From Acholeplasmataceae bacterium (GTDB taxonomy: Bacteria; Bacillota_I; Bacilli_A; Acholeplasmatales; Acholeplasmataceae), in the NCBI GenBank assembly GCA_018400755.1, contig JAGYLU010000002.1:1-64000 (forward strand): a DNA stretch of 64,000 nt, read 5' to 3'. The notes beneath the pieces are model-generated. The model searched no databases, was not told the DNA's origin, and worked only from the letters and a program-made list of their open reading frames with translations. The translations under genes were made by a program, and so were the position numbers. The first letter of the stretch is position 1, and every line of letters starts with the position of its first letter. Shown piece after piece: positions 34,295-44,000 of the stretch.

Positions 34295-36614
34295 CTTTGA
34301 AATGAATGGTTTTTGTTTGGTTGAGGCAATCCCTCAAGATGACAATATGGTAAGTGTCTTTGGAGATACATTCGATGATGGTGCCGGCCTGGTTGATTGG
34401 AACAAAGGGGCTTCTCAACGTGATGTGGTCATCCGTACCACTTTGCCGGAAGGTGATGTGGGATGTGTCATAGGCCATGATCTCAGCGCTTGACCGCAAG
34501 ATCTCAAAGATGCCCAAAGTCATGTTGTAAGGAAGAATCCGGGCGTCTCTTGGCGACAGAACAATTTTGATGTTGTCTTGGTATGAGACGCCATCGATCT
34601 TTAGATCGAAAGAGACCGGACGTTGTTCAAGATTGAAGACATGGATCATCATGGCATCCTGATCATGGGTCATCATGGTGATGACAAACCCGTCTTGATC
34701 CTTGAGCTCTAATCGCTTATGGATCTTCAGTCGGTTCAAGATGTTTTCGGTGATGCTTAGGTGGCCTGGATAATCGGAACCGATCACGATTGCCTGACCG
34801 CTTTGAAACGCGACCGGATGACCGTCCAATGTGCGTATCAATGGTGCATGGGTGGTGACCACCGGCTGACTGAAGAATGTCCTGAACTCATGCGCACCTT
34901 CGATTGGTGTCGTCATAAACGCGGACAAGTGCGGATGGGTCCAACTGAATCTTGGTGTCATTGGCTTGGCACCAAGCGCATCAGACAATATCGAACATGG
35001 CTTTCCAAGGCGATCATATTGTGGTAGTTCACCTACCAGAATCGCTTTTCCACCGCCATTCAAATGGGACGTGATCACTTGTTGCATGCCTTCATCCATG
35101 TATCTTGAGATGGGCATCACAAGGCATTTCTGATCAAGGGCCACAAGTGCATTTTCGTTATCCATCCGGATGGCTGATAACGGATAATGCAAGAGCAAAA
35201 TCCCTTTGATCAGGCGATCCCATAAGACCGAAGTGCGATGCATTGAGACCTGGTCGACATAATCTTTGATAGCCGGATCGTCTTTGTAAACGGCCTCGGT
35301 CATGTAGTCATCCGGGTCAAACCCAAGAATCAGATCGCCACTTACAGGGGTCATGCCTGATAGGGTTTTAAAGACAGATTGAAGCATGTTTTGGCTACGA
35401 CTGATCAGATCATAGGTATAGCGTGGTTGTCCTAAGTGATTGACAGGGGCTGCGAATCCATGACGTTCGCCGGTAAAAGCGATCCGGTCGTTGCCATCAT
35501 CGGGCTTGATTCTGAGCCAGGGATTGATGCCTCCTGAAAAGAGGTAGTTGTTGATCATCCGGTGACCGGATGCGATATGCATTCTAAGTCTGAAATCATT
35601 TGAACTTTCCATCTGATGACCCATCAGATCATCACCATAATTGCCGTCACCAACGCCAAACTCAAGGGTTGTCATGGGCTTGTCATCGGTGATTGTGGCT
35701 CTGGTCAGCATGTTGGCGATGATGACATCCTGGAATGTCCTAAGTGTGATATCATCGTAATAGACGTCCATACCGCCAATCAGATTGGGCGTATCAGTGA
35801 CTTCTATTAACTGACTCATGCCAATCGGATATGTGGTTGCCCGACCACCAGAGGTTCCATGGATGTTCACCATCCATAGGATGTCCTTGACGCCTAAGTC
35901 TGTGAGCATGGACTTAAGCGCGAGGGCGTAGTCCTTGAAGCGGCGTCTCATGACCTGCCCAAGACGTTGATGGAAGTGAAGGCCAAGACCTGATGAGGGT
36001 CGCCGTTTGGAGGCGTCAACTGTGTTACCGAGGGCGTCTAAGACATCTTTTGTCAAGGCCGGTTTGTTGTTGACCCAGTCAAGCATTCCAATCTCATTGT
36101 CGAGTTGGATGGCAAAGATGGGACCGCCATTTGACTGTAAGAAGGGTCTGATGGCATCGATGAATGCTTGGTAATAGCGTCTGACTTTCTCAAGGAAAAT
36201 CGGATTCATGAGATCAAGGATGGCCGCTGGTCCTTCGTGATTGTCAAAGGTCTGAACCTTTAAAGACGGCGTGATGTCGAAAAGCCAATAAGGGAGTCCT
36301 TCGTTCTTCAGTTCTGCCATGATGTATGGACCAGGCCTTAAGAACACATGCAATCCTTTCTTCTTGGCAAGTTCAAGAAATCCGATGAGATCGTAGGAAG
36401 GATTGTACCTTCCGGTGAAATCAAAATCACCTTCCGACTCCTCGTGTATGAGCCAAGGCACATAGGTTGACAAGGTATTGCATCCCGAGGCGCTCAACCG
36501 CTCGAGATGGGTTTCCCAAAGATCTTTTGGCAATCTGAAATAGTGGATCTCACCACCAAGTAACAAGATGGGCTCATGCCCATCAAAGAATTGTCCGTGT
36601 TTGAAAGTAATCAT
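34284..36614 (-). CDS. GH35 family glycosidase or transglucosylase (beta-galactosidase fold)
   Basis: A 776-aa cytoplasmic protein (no signal). The N-terminal barrel shows GH35 landmarks: LLLGGEIHYFRLPKDLWE, LSASGCNTLSTYVPWLIHEE, HVFLRPGPYIMAEL, the acid/base region FAIQLDNEIG near residue 170 and a candidate nucleophile in MTTLEFGVGD near 310. The C-terminal half is beta-rich. GH35 is best known for beta-galactosidases, but it also contains an enzyme from Ignavibacterium that transfers glucose on beta-1,2-linked glucans, which fits this locus better. AAAGGA before the ATG at 36614 and the -10 at 36650 favour that start over one six codons upstream. Confidence 0.85.
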   Translation of the reverse strand: MITFKHGQFFDGHEPILLLGGEIHYFRLPKDLWETHLERLSASGCNTLSTYVPWLIHEESEGDFDFTGRYNPSYDLIGFLELAKKKGLHVFLRPGPYIMAELKNEGLPYWLFDITPSLKVQTFDNHEGPAAILDLMNPIFLEKVRRYYQAFIDAIRPFLQSNGGPIFAIQLDNEIGMLDWVNNKPALTKDVLDALGNTVDASKRRPSSGLGLHFHQRLGQVMRRRFKDYALALKSMLTDLGVKDILWMVNIHGTSGGRATTYPIGMSQLIEVTDTPNLIGGMDVYYDDITLRTFQDVIIANMLTRATITDDKPMTTLEFGVGDGNYGDDLMGHQMESSNDFRLRMHIASGHRMINNYLFSGGINPWLRIKPDDGNDRIAFTGERHGFAAPVNHLGQPRYTYDLISRSQNMLQSVFKTLSGMTPVSGDLILGFDPDDYMTEAVYKDDPAIKDYVDQVSMHRTSVLWDRLIKGILLLHYPLSAIRMDNENALVALDQKCLVMPISRYMDEGMQQVITSHLNGGGKAILVGELPQYDRLGKPCSILSDALGAKPMTPRFSWTHPHLSAFMTTPIEGAHEFRTFFSQPVVTTHAPLIRTLDGHPVAFQSGQAIVIGSDYPGHLSITENILNRLKIHKRLELKDQDGFVITMMTHDQDAMMIHVFNLEQRPVSFDLKIDGVSYQDNIKIVLSPRDARILPYNMTLGIFEILRSSAEIMAYDTSHITFRQSGTDDHITLRSPFVPINQAGTIIECISKDTYHIVILRDCLNQTKTIHFKAGH

Positions 36615-36649
36615 TGACAAGGGTCCTTTCATTGACTGATGATGCCTTG

Positions 36650-36678
36650 ATTATACCATGACAACATGGTCAAAATGA
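36650..36678 (-). promoter_or_regulatory. promoter of the GH35 gene
   Basis: On the minus strand an extended -10, TG-G-TATAAT (TATAAT at 36650-36655), with a weak -35 TCATTT (36673-36678) 17 nt away. The -35 lies within the palindrome at 36667-36681. Confidence 0.65.
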
Positions 36679-36681
36679 CCA
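36667..36681. promoter_or_regulatory. operator-like palindrome TGGTCA-AAA-TGACCA
   Basis: Perfect 6-bp arms around AAA, placed between the divergent GH35 and GH144-like genes. It covers the -35 of the GH35 promoter and a possible -10 (CAAAAT, 36671-36676, with TTGATT 18 nt upstream) of the rightward operon, so one protein could control both. It does not resemble the TCGAAACGTTTCGA operators. Confidence 0.55.
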
Positions 36682-36696
36682 GATTGGAGCGCTTTG

Positions 36697-37923
36697 ATGA
36701 ACAGATTGATCAATGACATCGAGTACCGCGCTTGGCGCTACTTCAAAGACCACACCAATCAAGGGAAGACATCCAAAGGATATGGATTGACCGTTGATCA
36801 CTCGAAAAATCCTGGGGTGGCATCGATTGCCGCGACCGGATTCATGCTGTCGTCAATCCTGATTGGAGCCCATCGTGGCTACCTTTCGGAATCAGAAGCG
36901 ATCATGATGGTCAGAGGAACTTTTGAGACCATTTTGAGAGCAGATCACGACAAGGGATTTCTGAGTCACTTTCTTGATATGGACACCGCGCAAAGGCACC
37001 GTCTCTCTGAATACTCGACCATTGATACCGCCTTGATGCTCAATGGTGTCATCACGGTATCAAGTGCGTTTAAGGATCCTTTGATCCAAGAGATGGCCAA
37101 GGCCATCATCGAACGGATTGACTGGGGGGCATTTATCTTTTTTGATCACGGTAAACCGTTATTGCGGATGGCGTATAACCCCGATCGGGGTGGTGCTTAT
37201 GTCATTGGTGAGCCAGGATTCATCCATCGATGGGACATGACCGCTGAACAACTCATGATGTATGTCATGATCGGCGGCAGTCGCTTCAAGGAACACGCAA
37301 AAGCGCTTTATGAAGCGTTTGACAAGCCTCTTGGACGTTATGGGGATGAGATCTTTGTCCACAGTCCTGGAAACACGTTGTTCACCTACCAGTTTCCTTT
37401 GGCTTGGTTGGATCTGAAACATATAGATGATCCTGCCGGGATCAACTGGCATGACAACGCCAGTGCCGCGATCAGAGCTCATCGCGCGCTTTCAATCGAC
37501 CTTTCGACACAGTATCGGACGTTTTCAAAACATCGTTTTGGATTCAATGCCTCAGATACACCGAGGGGCTACCGGGTCTTCTTTGGACTGCCTAACGTCA
37601 CCGGAAAACCGATCACAGATGGCACGGTCGCACCGTTTGGTATCGTTTCGAGTCTCCCCTTTGAACCTGTGATTGCTCTTGATGCGATCAAGGATCTCAT
37701 GACCATCGATGGTCTTTACGGACCTTACGGATTCATGGATGCGTTCAATGGTGAACAAGGCATGTGGATCAGTGATAAGATCATCAGCATTGATAAGGGA
37801 CTTGAACTTCTGATGGCTTCTGCGGCAAGCCATGATATCGTCAGAAGCGCTTATATGAAACACCCCATCATCAAGGAAGGTCTTGATGTTATCGGGTTCA
37901 AAGAACACCATCCAAAGAGGTGA
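36697..37923 (+). CDS. cytoplasmic GH144-like (PF10091) protein, probable beta-1,2-glucan hydrolase
   Basis: A 408-aa paralogue of the secreted enzyme at 32912 without a signal peptide. Aligned landmarks are GVASIAATGFMLSSILIG, YSTIDTALMLNGVI, GNTLFTYQFPLAWLDL, NWHDNASAAIRAH, DTPRGYRVFFGLP, DGTVAPFGIVSS and IISIDKGLELLMAS near the end. It probably trims imported oligosaccharides inside the cell, though it could have a different product or linkage. It begins the second rightward operon (GH144-like, LacI, GH3, GH94). The ATG at 36697 follows TTGGAG; an adjoining TTG adds one residue. Confidence 0.78.
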   Translation: MNRLINDIEYRAWRYFKDHTNQGKTSKGYGLTVDHSKNPGVASIAATGFMLSSILIGAHRGYLSESEAIMMVRGTFETILRADHDKGFLSHFLDMDTAQRHRLSEYSTIDTALMLNGVITVSSAFKDPLIQEMAKAIIERIDWGAFIFFDHGKPLLRMAYNPDRGGAYVIGEPGFIHRWDMTAEQLMMYVMIGGSRFKEHAKALYEAFDKPLGRYGDEIFVHSPGNTLFTYQFPLAWLDLKHIDDPAGINWHDNASAAIRAHRALSIDLSTQYRTFSKHRFGFNASDTPRGYRVFFGLPNVTGKPITDGTVAPFGIVSSLPFEPVIALDAIKDLMTIDGLYGPYGFMDAFNGEQGMWISDKIISIDKGLELLMASAASHDIVRSAYMKHPIIKEGLDVIGFKEHHPKR

Positions 37924-37928
37924 CTGAT

Positions 37929-38888
37929 ATGGCAACAATCAAAGACGTGGCGAAGCTCGCGAAGGTATCAATCTCAACAGCATCCTATGCGCTAAACAAT
38001 CAACCCAACGTCCACCCGGACACAAGGAAACGGATTCTTGAGGCCGCAGAGACGCTTCATTACACACCGCACTTCTCAGCCCGTAATCTGAAAACCAAGA
38101 AGACGGGAAACATCGGGGTGTTCATTTATGGGTTTTCGGGACCGATTTTCAGTGATGTCCTTGAAGGGATCAGACAATACCTTCAGGACAACGGATACAA
38201 CATCATTGTGTCGAGTGGACGCGCCTCAACCACCCTCCTTTTGGAACGTCAGGTCGACGGTGCGATCATCTTTGATTCAAACATCACCGATGATGTCTTG
38301 CGGACGTATGCGAAAAACGGATCTCCGATCATCGTCTTGGATCGTTACTTGACATCGGATAACATCTTCTCGAGTGTCATTGACAATGAGGGACTGGTCA
38401 AGGACTTCATGTCTGTGATCCTTAAGAAGGGTTATCAGAAGTGTGCCTATTTGAGCGGACCGGAAGATTCTTTTAACAACAATCACCGGTATGTCGGATT
38501 CAAAGACGCGCTTCATGAAGCGGGGATTAAAGATCACCTTTATTACAAAGGCGATTTCACCGTCCAAAGCGGATATGATATCGGTAAGGTGGTCGCCATT
38601 GGTGAGAACCGTCCTGATTTCGTTTATTGTGCCAATGACGAGTCAGCCATTGGCTTTGCCCGAGCCCTCAAGGAAGAGGGACTCAGGATTCCTGATGATG
38701 TCGCGATTGCCGGATTTGATAACATCCAGATGGTGGATTTCATCCATCCCAAACTGACAACCATCGGGATTGACCACTTCATGTGGGGCAAACATGTCGC
38801 TGACACGATTGTGAACATCATTGATCATGGCACCAAAGATCGCCTGAATCAGCCGGAAGGCCGGATTTATTGGCGCGAGTCGTGTTGA
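37929..38888 (+). CDS. LacI-family transcriptional regulator
   Basis: A 319-aa DNA-binding repressor. The helix-turn-helix and hinge read MATIKDVAKLAKVSISTASY, then ALNNQPNVHPDTRKRILEAA. The sugar-binding core follows, with FSDVLEGIRQYLQDNGYNI, VDGAIIFDSN, GYQKCAYLSGPEDSFNNN, VAIAGFDNIQMVDF and the usual ending with RESC. Central-CG palindromes such as TCGAAACGTTTCGA upstream of the transport operon and the modular lipoprotein are the expected target type, so it probably senses an imported oligosaccharide. AGAGGTGA lies before the ATG at 37929. The gene overlaps neither neighbour but is only 5 nt behind the GH144-like gene. Confidence 0.93.
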   Translation: MATIKDVAKLAKVSISTASYALNNQPNVHPDTRKRILEAAETLHYTPHFSARNLKTKKTGNIGVFIYGFSGPIFSDVLEGIRQYLQDNGYNIIVSSGRASTTLLLERQVDGAIIFDSNITDDVLRTYAKNGSPIIVLDRYLTSDNIFSSVIDNEGLVKDFMSVILKKGYQKCAYLSGPEDSFNNNHRYVGFKDALHEAGIKDHLYYKGDFTVQSGYDIGKVVAIGENRPDFVYCANDESAIGFARALKEEGLRIPDDVAIAGFDNIQMVDFIHPKLTTIGIDHFMWGKHVADTIVNIIDHGTKDRLNQPEGRIYWRESC

Positions 38889-38899
38889 AGGGAGAACAT

Positions 38900-41032
38900 A
38901 TGGCAACAGACATCCATGAATTGCTAAACAGTTTGACACTGAAGGAAAAAATCGGTCAGCTCCAGCAGCTCCCGCCCTTTCTCTATATCGCAGATTTGAA
39001 GAACGAGGTTTATGGCACGGTACGTGATCTGGGCATCACCGAAGAAGATGTTTTTCTCTCGGGATCGGTGCTTGGGATCAGGAATGCCAGTGAGATGATC
39101 GACGTTCAAAAGGCATACCTGAAAAGAAGCCGTCATCAGATCCCTTTGGTGATCATGGCGGATATCATCCATGGGTATGAGACGATTTTTCCGATTCCCT
39201 TGGCAATGGCAGCAAGCTTTGATCCGGAAGTTGCCAGAAAAGCGGCCCGGATTGCCGCCATTGAAGCCCAGACTGCGGGGATCCATGTGTCTTTTGCACC
39301 GATGGCTGATGTGTCTAGGGATCCCAGATGGGGTCGGGTCATGGAAGGATCGGGTGAGGATGTGTGTCTCGCCAAAGCGTTTGCCAAGGCGACGGTTGAA
39401 GGATTCCAACATGACGGGATTGAAAAGATCGGCAATATGGCTTCTTGTGTCAAACATTTCGCTGGCTATGGCAAGGTTCAAGCTGGCCGGGATTATCATG
39501 CTGTCGAGATGTCGATGAATGAGTGGTACAACACCTATCTTCCGCCTTATGAGGCCGCTTTGAAGGCAGGGGCGAGACTGGTGATGGCGGCGTTCAACAC
39601 CTTCAATGGTGTGCCTGCATCGATCAGTCCGTTTCTGATGAGAGAGACACTTAGGGACAGACTATTATTTGATGGTGTGACCATTACCGATTATGATTCC
39701 TTGCAACAGGTGATCGCTCATGGGGCTGCTTATGATCAAAGAGATGCCGCCCGTCTTGGCATGACGGCCGGTATCGATATCGAAATGGGATCAGCAACCT
39801 ATGTCAAGTATCTGGAATCGCTCATCACCGAAGGTGTGATCGATGAGTCCTTGCTTGATCAGGCAGTGCTCAGGATCCTCGAACTCAAACGTGACTTAGG
39901 TCTCTTTGAGAATCCTTTCAAAGGGGCTGATCTGGATGCTGAAAAGGCGTTGGTCAGATCAGAGGCGCATCTTCAGGCAGCCGAGAAATTGGCCGAGACC
40001 GCTTCGGTTCTTCTTAGAAATGACAACCATGCGCTCCCTTTTATGACACATGACACAGTGGCATTGATTGGACCTTATGCAAGGTCTAGATCGACTAACG
40101 GTGGTTGGTCATGGCACGGTGACATCGAACATAACGAAACCCTTGAAGAAGCGCTCATAAGGCATAAGGCGACCATAAGTCTTGTTTCTGATGCCGACAA
40201 TAAAGAGGCATTGAGCGACCATGACAAGACCATGATCAAAGCCGCAGATGTCGTGGTGCTTGCCATTGGCGAGCATTGGCGCGACTCCGGAGAAGCCCGG
40301 TCGAAGAGCATGATTGCTTTGGACGAAGGCCAGATCGAACTCGTGAGATTCGCCAAAACTGTGTCGAAACGCGTGGTTGTTGTGCTTTATGGCGGTCGTC
40401 CGCTGGTGCTTGATGACATTGTGCTTGCCGATGCGGTTCTGATGACCTGGTTTTTGGGAAGCAGAGCGTCTTCAGTCATCGCGAGAACCCTTCTTGGAAA
40501 CATCAGCCCTTCAGGAAAGCTTCCAATGACTTTCCCTAAAAACAATGGACAGATTCCGATCCACTATGATCATTTGAATACCGGACGTCCAAACCTACGT
40601 GATGGCAATCCATACGTCACGCAGTATATCGACGTTCAAAACGAACCACTCTATCCGTTTGGATATGGGTTGACGTATGCCGATATTGTGATCAAAGATT
40701 TGCAGGTTGACCGTGAGATCATGGCCAAAGGCGATGTCCTCCATATCGATCTCACACTCCAAAACAACAGCGATGTGACGAGTGAGGATGTGGTTCAGAT
40801 CTATGTCCGTGATGTGGTTTCCTTACCGGTCAGACCGGTCAAGGAAATGAAAGCATTCAAACGAGTCAAGTTGTCAGGGCATCAAAGTGTTGTCGTCGGA
40901 TTCGACTTGGGCCCTGAGGCATTCTCCTATGTTGCAGAAAACGGACATGTGATACTTGATTCGGGTCTCTTTGAGATCCATGCGGGTATGGATAGTCAAA
41001 AGACCATCAAACGATTGATTGAGATGAGGTGA
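38900..41032 (+). CDS. GH3 family beta-glucosidase (candidate sophorose hydrolase)
   Basis: A 710-aa cytoplasmic enzyme. The N-terminal barrel carries IPLVIMADIIHGYETIFP, DPRWGRVMEGSGED, VKHFAGYGKVQAGRDYH, and the nucleophile Asp in GVTITDYDSLQ near residue 265. The second domain has NGGWSWHG and VVLAIGEHWRDSGEARS, and a fibronectin-like C-terminal domain contains EDVVQIYVRDVVSLPVRP. Its size and place beside a long GH94 enzyme resemble the sophorose-locus GH3 enzyme described in Listeria innocua. It would release glucose from sophorose and short oligomers. AAGGGAGA fixes the ATG at 38900, 11 nt after the LacI gene. Confidence 0.9.
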   Translation: MATDIHELLNSLTLKEKIGQLQQLPPFLYIADLKNEVYGTVRDLGITEEDVFLSGSVLGIRNASEMIDVQKAYLKRSRHQIPLVIMADIIHGYETIFPIPLAMAASFDPEVARKAARIAAIEAQTAGIHVSFAPMADVSRDPRWGRVMEGSGEDVCLAKAFAKATVEGFQHDGIEKIGNMASCVKHFAGYGKVQAGRDYHAVEMSMNEWYNTYLPPYEAALKAGARLVMAAFNTFNGVPASISPFLMRETLRDRLLFDGVTITDYDSLQQVIAHGAAYDQRDAARLGMTAGIDIEMGSATYVKYLESLITEGVIDESLLDQAVLRILELKRDLGLFENPFKGADLDAEKALVRSEAHLQAAEKLAETASVLLRNDNHALPFMTHDTVALIGPYARSRSTNGGWSWHGDIEHNETLEEALIRHKATISLVSDADNKEALSDHDKTMIKAADVVVLAIGEHWRDSGEARSKSMIALDEGQIELVRFAKTVSKRVVVVLYGGRPLVLDDIVLADAVLMTWFLGSRASSVIARTLLGNISPSGKLPMTFPKNNGQIPIHYDHLNTGRPNLRDGNPYVTQYIDVQNEPLYPFGYGLTYADIVIKDLQVDREIMAKGDVLHIDLTLQNNSDVTSEDVVQIYVRDVVSLPVRPVKEMKAFKRVKLSGHQSVVVGFDLGPEAFSYVAENGHVILDSGLFEIHAGMDSQKTIKRLIEMR

Positions 41033-41036
41033 GGGT

Positions 41037-44000
41037 ATGATACTGAAAAACAAGCCGATGATCAAAACGATTGGCCCCGGCGAGGTCAAGATCCATGTGT
41101 CGCCAACCGGTGACATCCATAAGATCATGGTCAAAGACAAACAGATCAATCTCTTAAGGGGAAATCCTGTGGATGGGTCACTCATCAATCTGTATGCGAG
41201 AATCAGACGAGAGGGCCGCTATGTTTTTGAACCTCTGATCAAGGCAACCCATGAGACCTCTGTCTCAATCGCAGACCATGCTGTTCGCTATGAAGGTGTT
41301 TTCCAATCACTCAGATACAAAGTGACACTCACGGTCGAAGCAAGCCGATATGATGTCAATGTCTTGTTCGAAGGCGTGTCAGATGATCCGCTTGATCTCT
41401 TTTTCGGTCACGACGTCGCCTTGATGCATCAAGGGACCGTCTTGAACTCAGAGGCGTATACCGTTCAGTATCTTGACTACAAGGTGACCAAAGATGATTT
41501 GGGATTTGTCCTAGAGGCCAAGCAAAATTTGGGTGACGATACAAGATTGATGATCCGCTCGAATATGAGAACAGTGGCGTATTCGACCGATGGATTCCAG
41601 TTTTTCAAACCCAAGTTCAAGGAAAGTGGCGAACCTCAAGCCCTCTTTGAAGAACGGCTTGAGTCACGGATCATGCAATACGAGTTTTCCTATCTGGTCT
41701 TGCAGACTGACAGACTCGAATGTCATGAGAACAAAGCGGAAACAACCTTTTTTGTGAGTTATGTTCAAGATTATGACGTCGCTATTGATGGCCCTATCAA
41801 GCCTTTGTCGATGCCCAAAGATGAGCAGTTCAGGCCTCTTGATCAAACACCTTTGACCCTTGATGTCCATCATGTCATCAGTGGCCGTGATTTAAATGAT
41901 GATGAGATCAAAGCATGTTATCCGGTCATCAGGCATGAAGAAAGAGATGAAGAGTCGCTTTTGTCCTTTTTCACAGATGCCCATAGCCATGTCATCACCA
42001 AAGCCAAGGAAAGGCTTGTTGAAAGACCACATGGCCATATGCTCATTCAAGGCGATATCATGAAGGCTTCGACCAATGTGTTCGCGTCAACCCATCTGAT
42101 GTATGGTGTTTTCATGGCACATACCGTTCTTGGAAACACCAGTTTCAACGCGTTGATGGGAGATCTTCGAAACCCTTTGAATCTTCACCGGATTGCCGGT
42201 TTGAGACTCTATCTGAAGATTGAGGGGGTCTACCGCCTGCTTTCGGTTCCAAGTCTCTTTGAGGTTGGACTCAATCATGCCATCTGGCGATATGTCTTTG
42301 ATGATGATGTCTTGGTTGTGACTGTCTATGGCGATATGGATGATACCGTCGAACGGTTGACGTTTGTCTCTGAAAAGGGCTGCCAATACGATCTGATCAT
42401 GACCATTCAGATCACGATGGGCTCTTCGGAATATGGTGGCGACCTTGCGATTGAGCGTGATGGCTCAACGCTGATCTTCAAAACAGAACAAGGACAGATG
42501 GCGTATTCGGATCATCCGAATCTCTCATATCGGATGACCTTTGACACGCCTTTCAAGCGATTGGATGATACCGAAGGTTTCAAAGCGCTTGAAGGCTTTG
42601 GGGTCTTGGCACTGGGCTTTCCAAAGACAGATCGCATCACGCTTGACTTATCGGCGACTGAAACGGGATCACATCCTTTGATGTCATTGTCGCTCTCAAA
42701 ATCCATCGACAAGGCAAACACCTGGTTTGATGACGTCTTGAATGGGTTTGAGATTGTCTCTGATGATCCTTTTATGAGCCGGCTGAATGATATGATGGTC
42801 TGGTATTGTCACAATGCACTCATCCATTACAGTTCACCACACGGTCTTGAGCAATACAATGGCGCGGCCTGGGGAACCAGAGATGTCACACAGGGACCCT
42901 TCGAACTGATGAAGGCCCTTGGCAGACACGATCTTATGAAAAAGATTCTATTGACCGTTTTCTCAAGACAGTTCCTAGAGACCGGTGATTTCCCCCAATG
43001 GTTCATGGTCAACGACTATAAGCACATCCAAGGCAAACATAGCCACGGAGACATTATCATCTGGCCCCTCAGGGCGTTATGGACATACTTGGAGGCAACC
43101 GGTGATCATGCCATTATGGATGAGTTGGTACCACTGATGTCCTTTGACCATGATCATGAAGTCGCACCGGTCACAATCAAGGCACACGTTGAACGCGCCA
43201 TTACCGCCATCAAGACCTCTTTGATCAAGGGGACATCTCTTCCCAGATATGGTGGCGGCGATTGGAACGACACCTTGCAGCCTGCCAATCATGCCCTCAC
43301 CGAACGGATGGTTTCAGGTTGGACCGTCGCCCTGCTCTATGAGACACTTCTTGGCTTGAGTCAGGTGCTTCCATCAAAGGATCCGTTCAGCCAAGGACTT
43401 GAGGTCTTCGCCCATGATGTCAAACATGATTATGAGACCATCATTGTCAAAGACGGTATCCCAGCGGGATTCACGATCTTTGGTGATGATGATCCTTACC
43501 TACTTCATCCGAGAGACACCAAGACCGGACTCAAATACCGGTTGTTGCCGCTTATTCGGGCGGTGATCTCAGGGCTTGCAAGCGTCGAGGACCAGAAGCG
43601 ACATATGGCCATCATCGATCAACATCTGAAATTTCCTGATGGCGTTCGGCTGACCGATGACGCGATCACTTACCATGGCGGCAAGAACACCTATTTCACG
43701 CGGGCGGAGACAGCAGCCAATTTCGGTCGCGAAATCGGACTTCAATATGTCCATGCCCATATCAGGTATATCGAAGCGAGCACCATCATCAATGATGCCA
43801 ACCGGACATTTGAAGCGCTCAAGATGATTGTACCGATTGGACTGTCCAATCATGTTACAAACGCACTGCCTAGGCAAAGCAATCTCTATTTCAGCTCATC
43901 GGATGCCAATTTCTATGACCGTTATGAGGCCAAACGTGATTTTTCAAAGATCAAGGCCCAAACCATCGGTGTCAAAGGGGGTTGGCGGATCTATAGTTCC

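Noticed and set aside
34224-34493. Small plus-strand frame over the end of the GH35 gene
   Set aside because: It overlaps the end of the GH144-like gene and the antisense of GH35, with no start signal.
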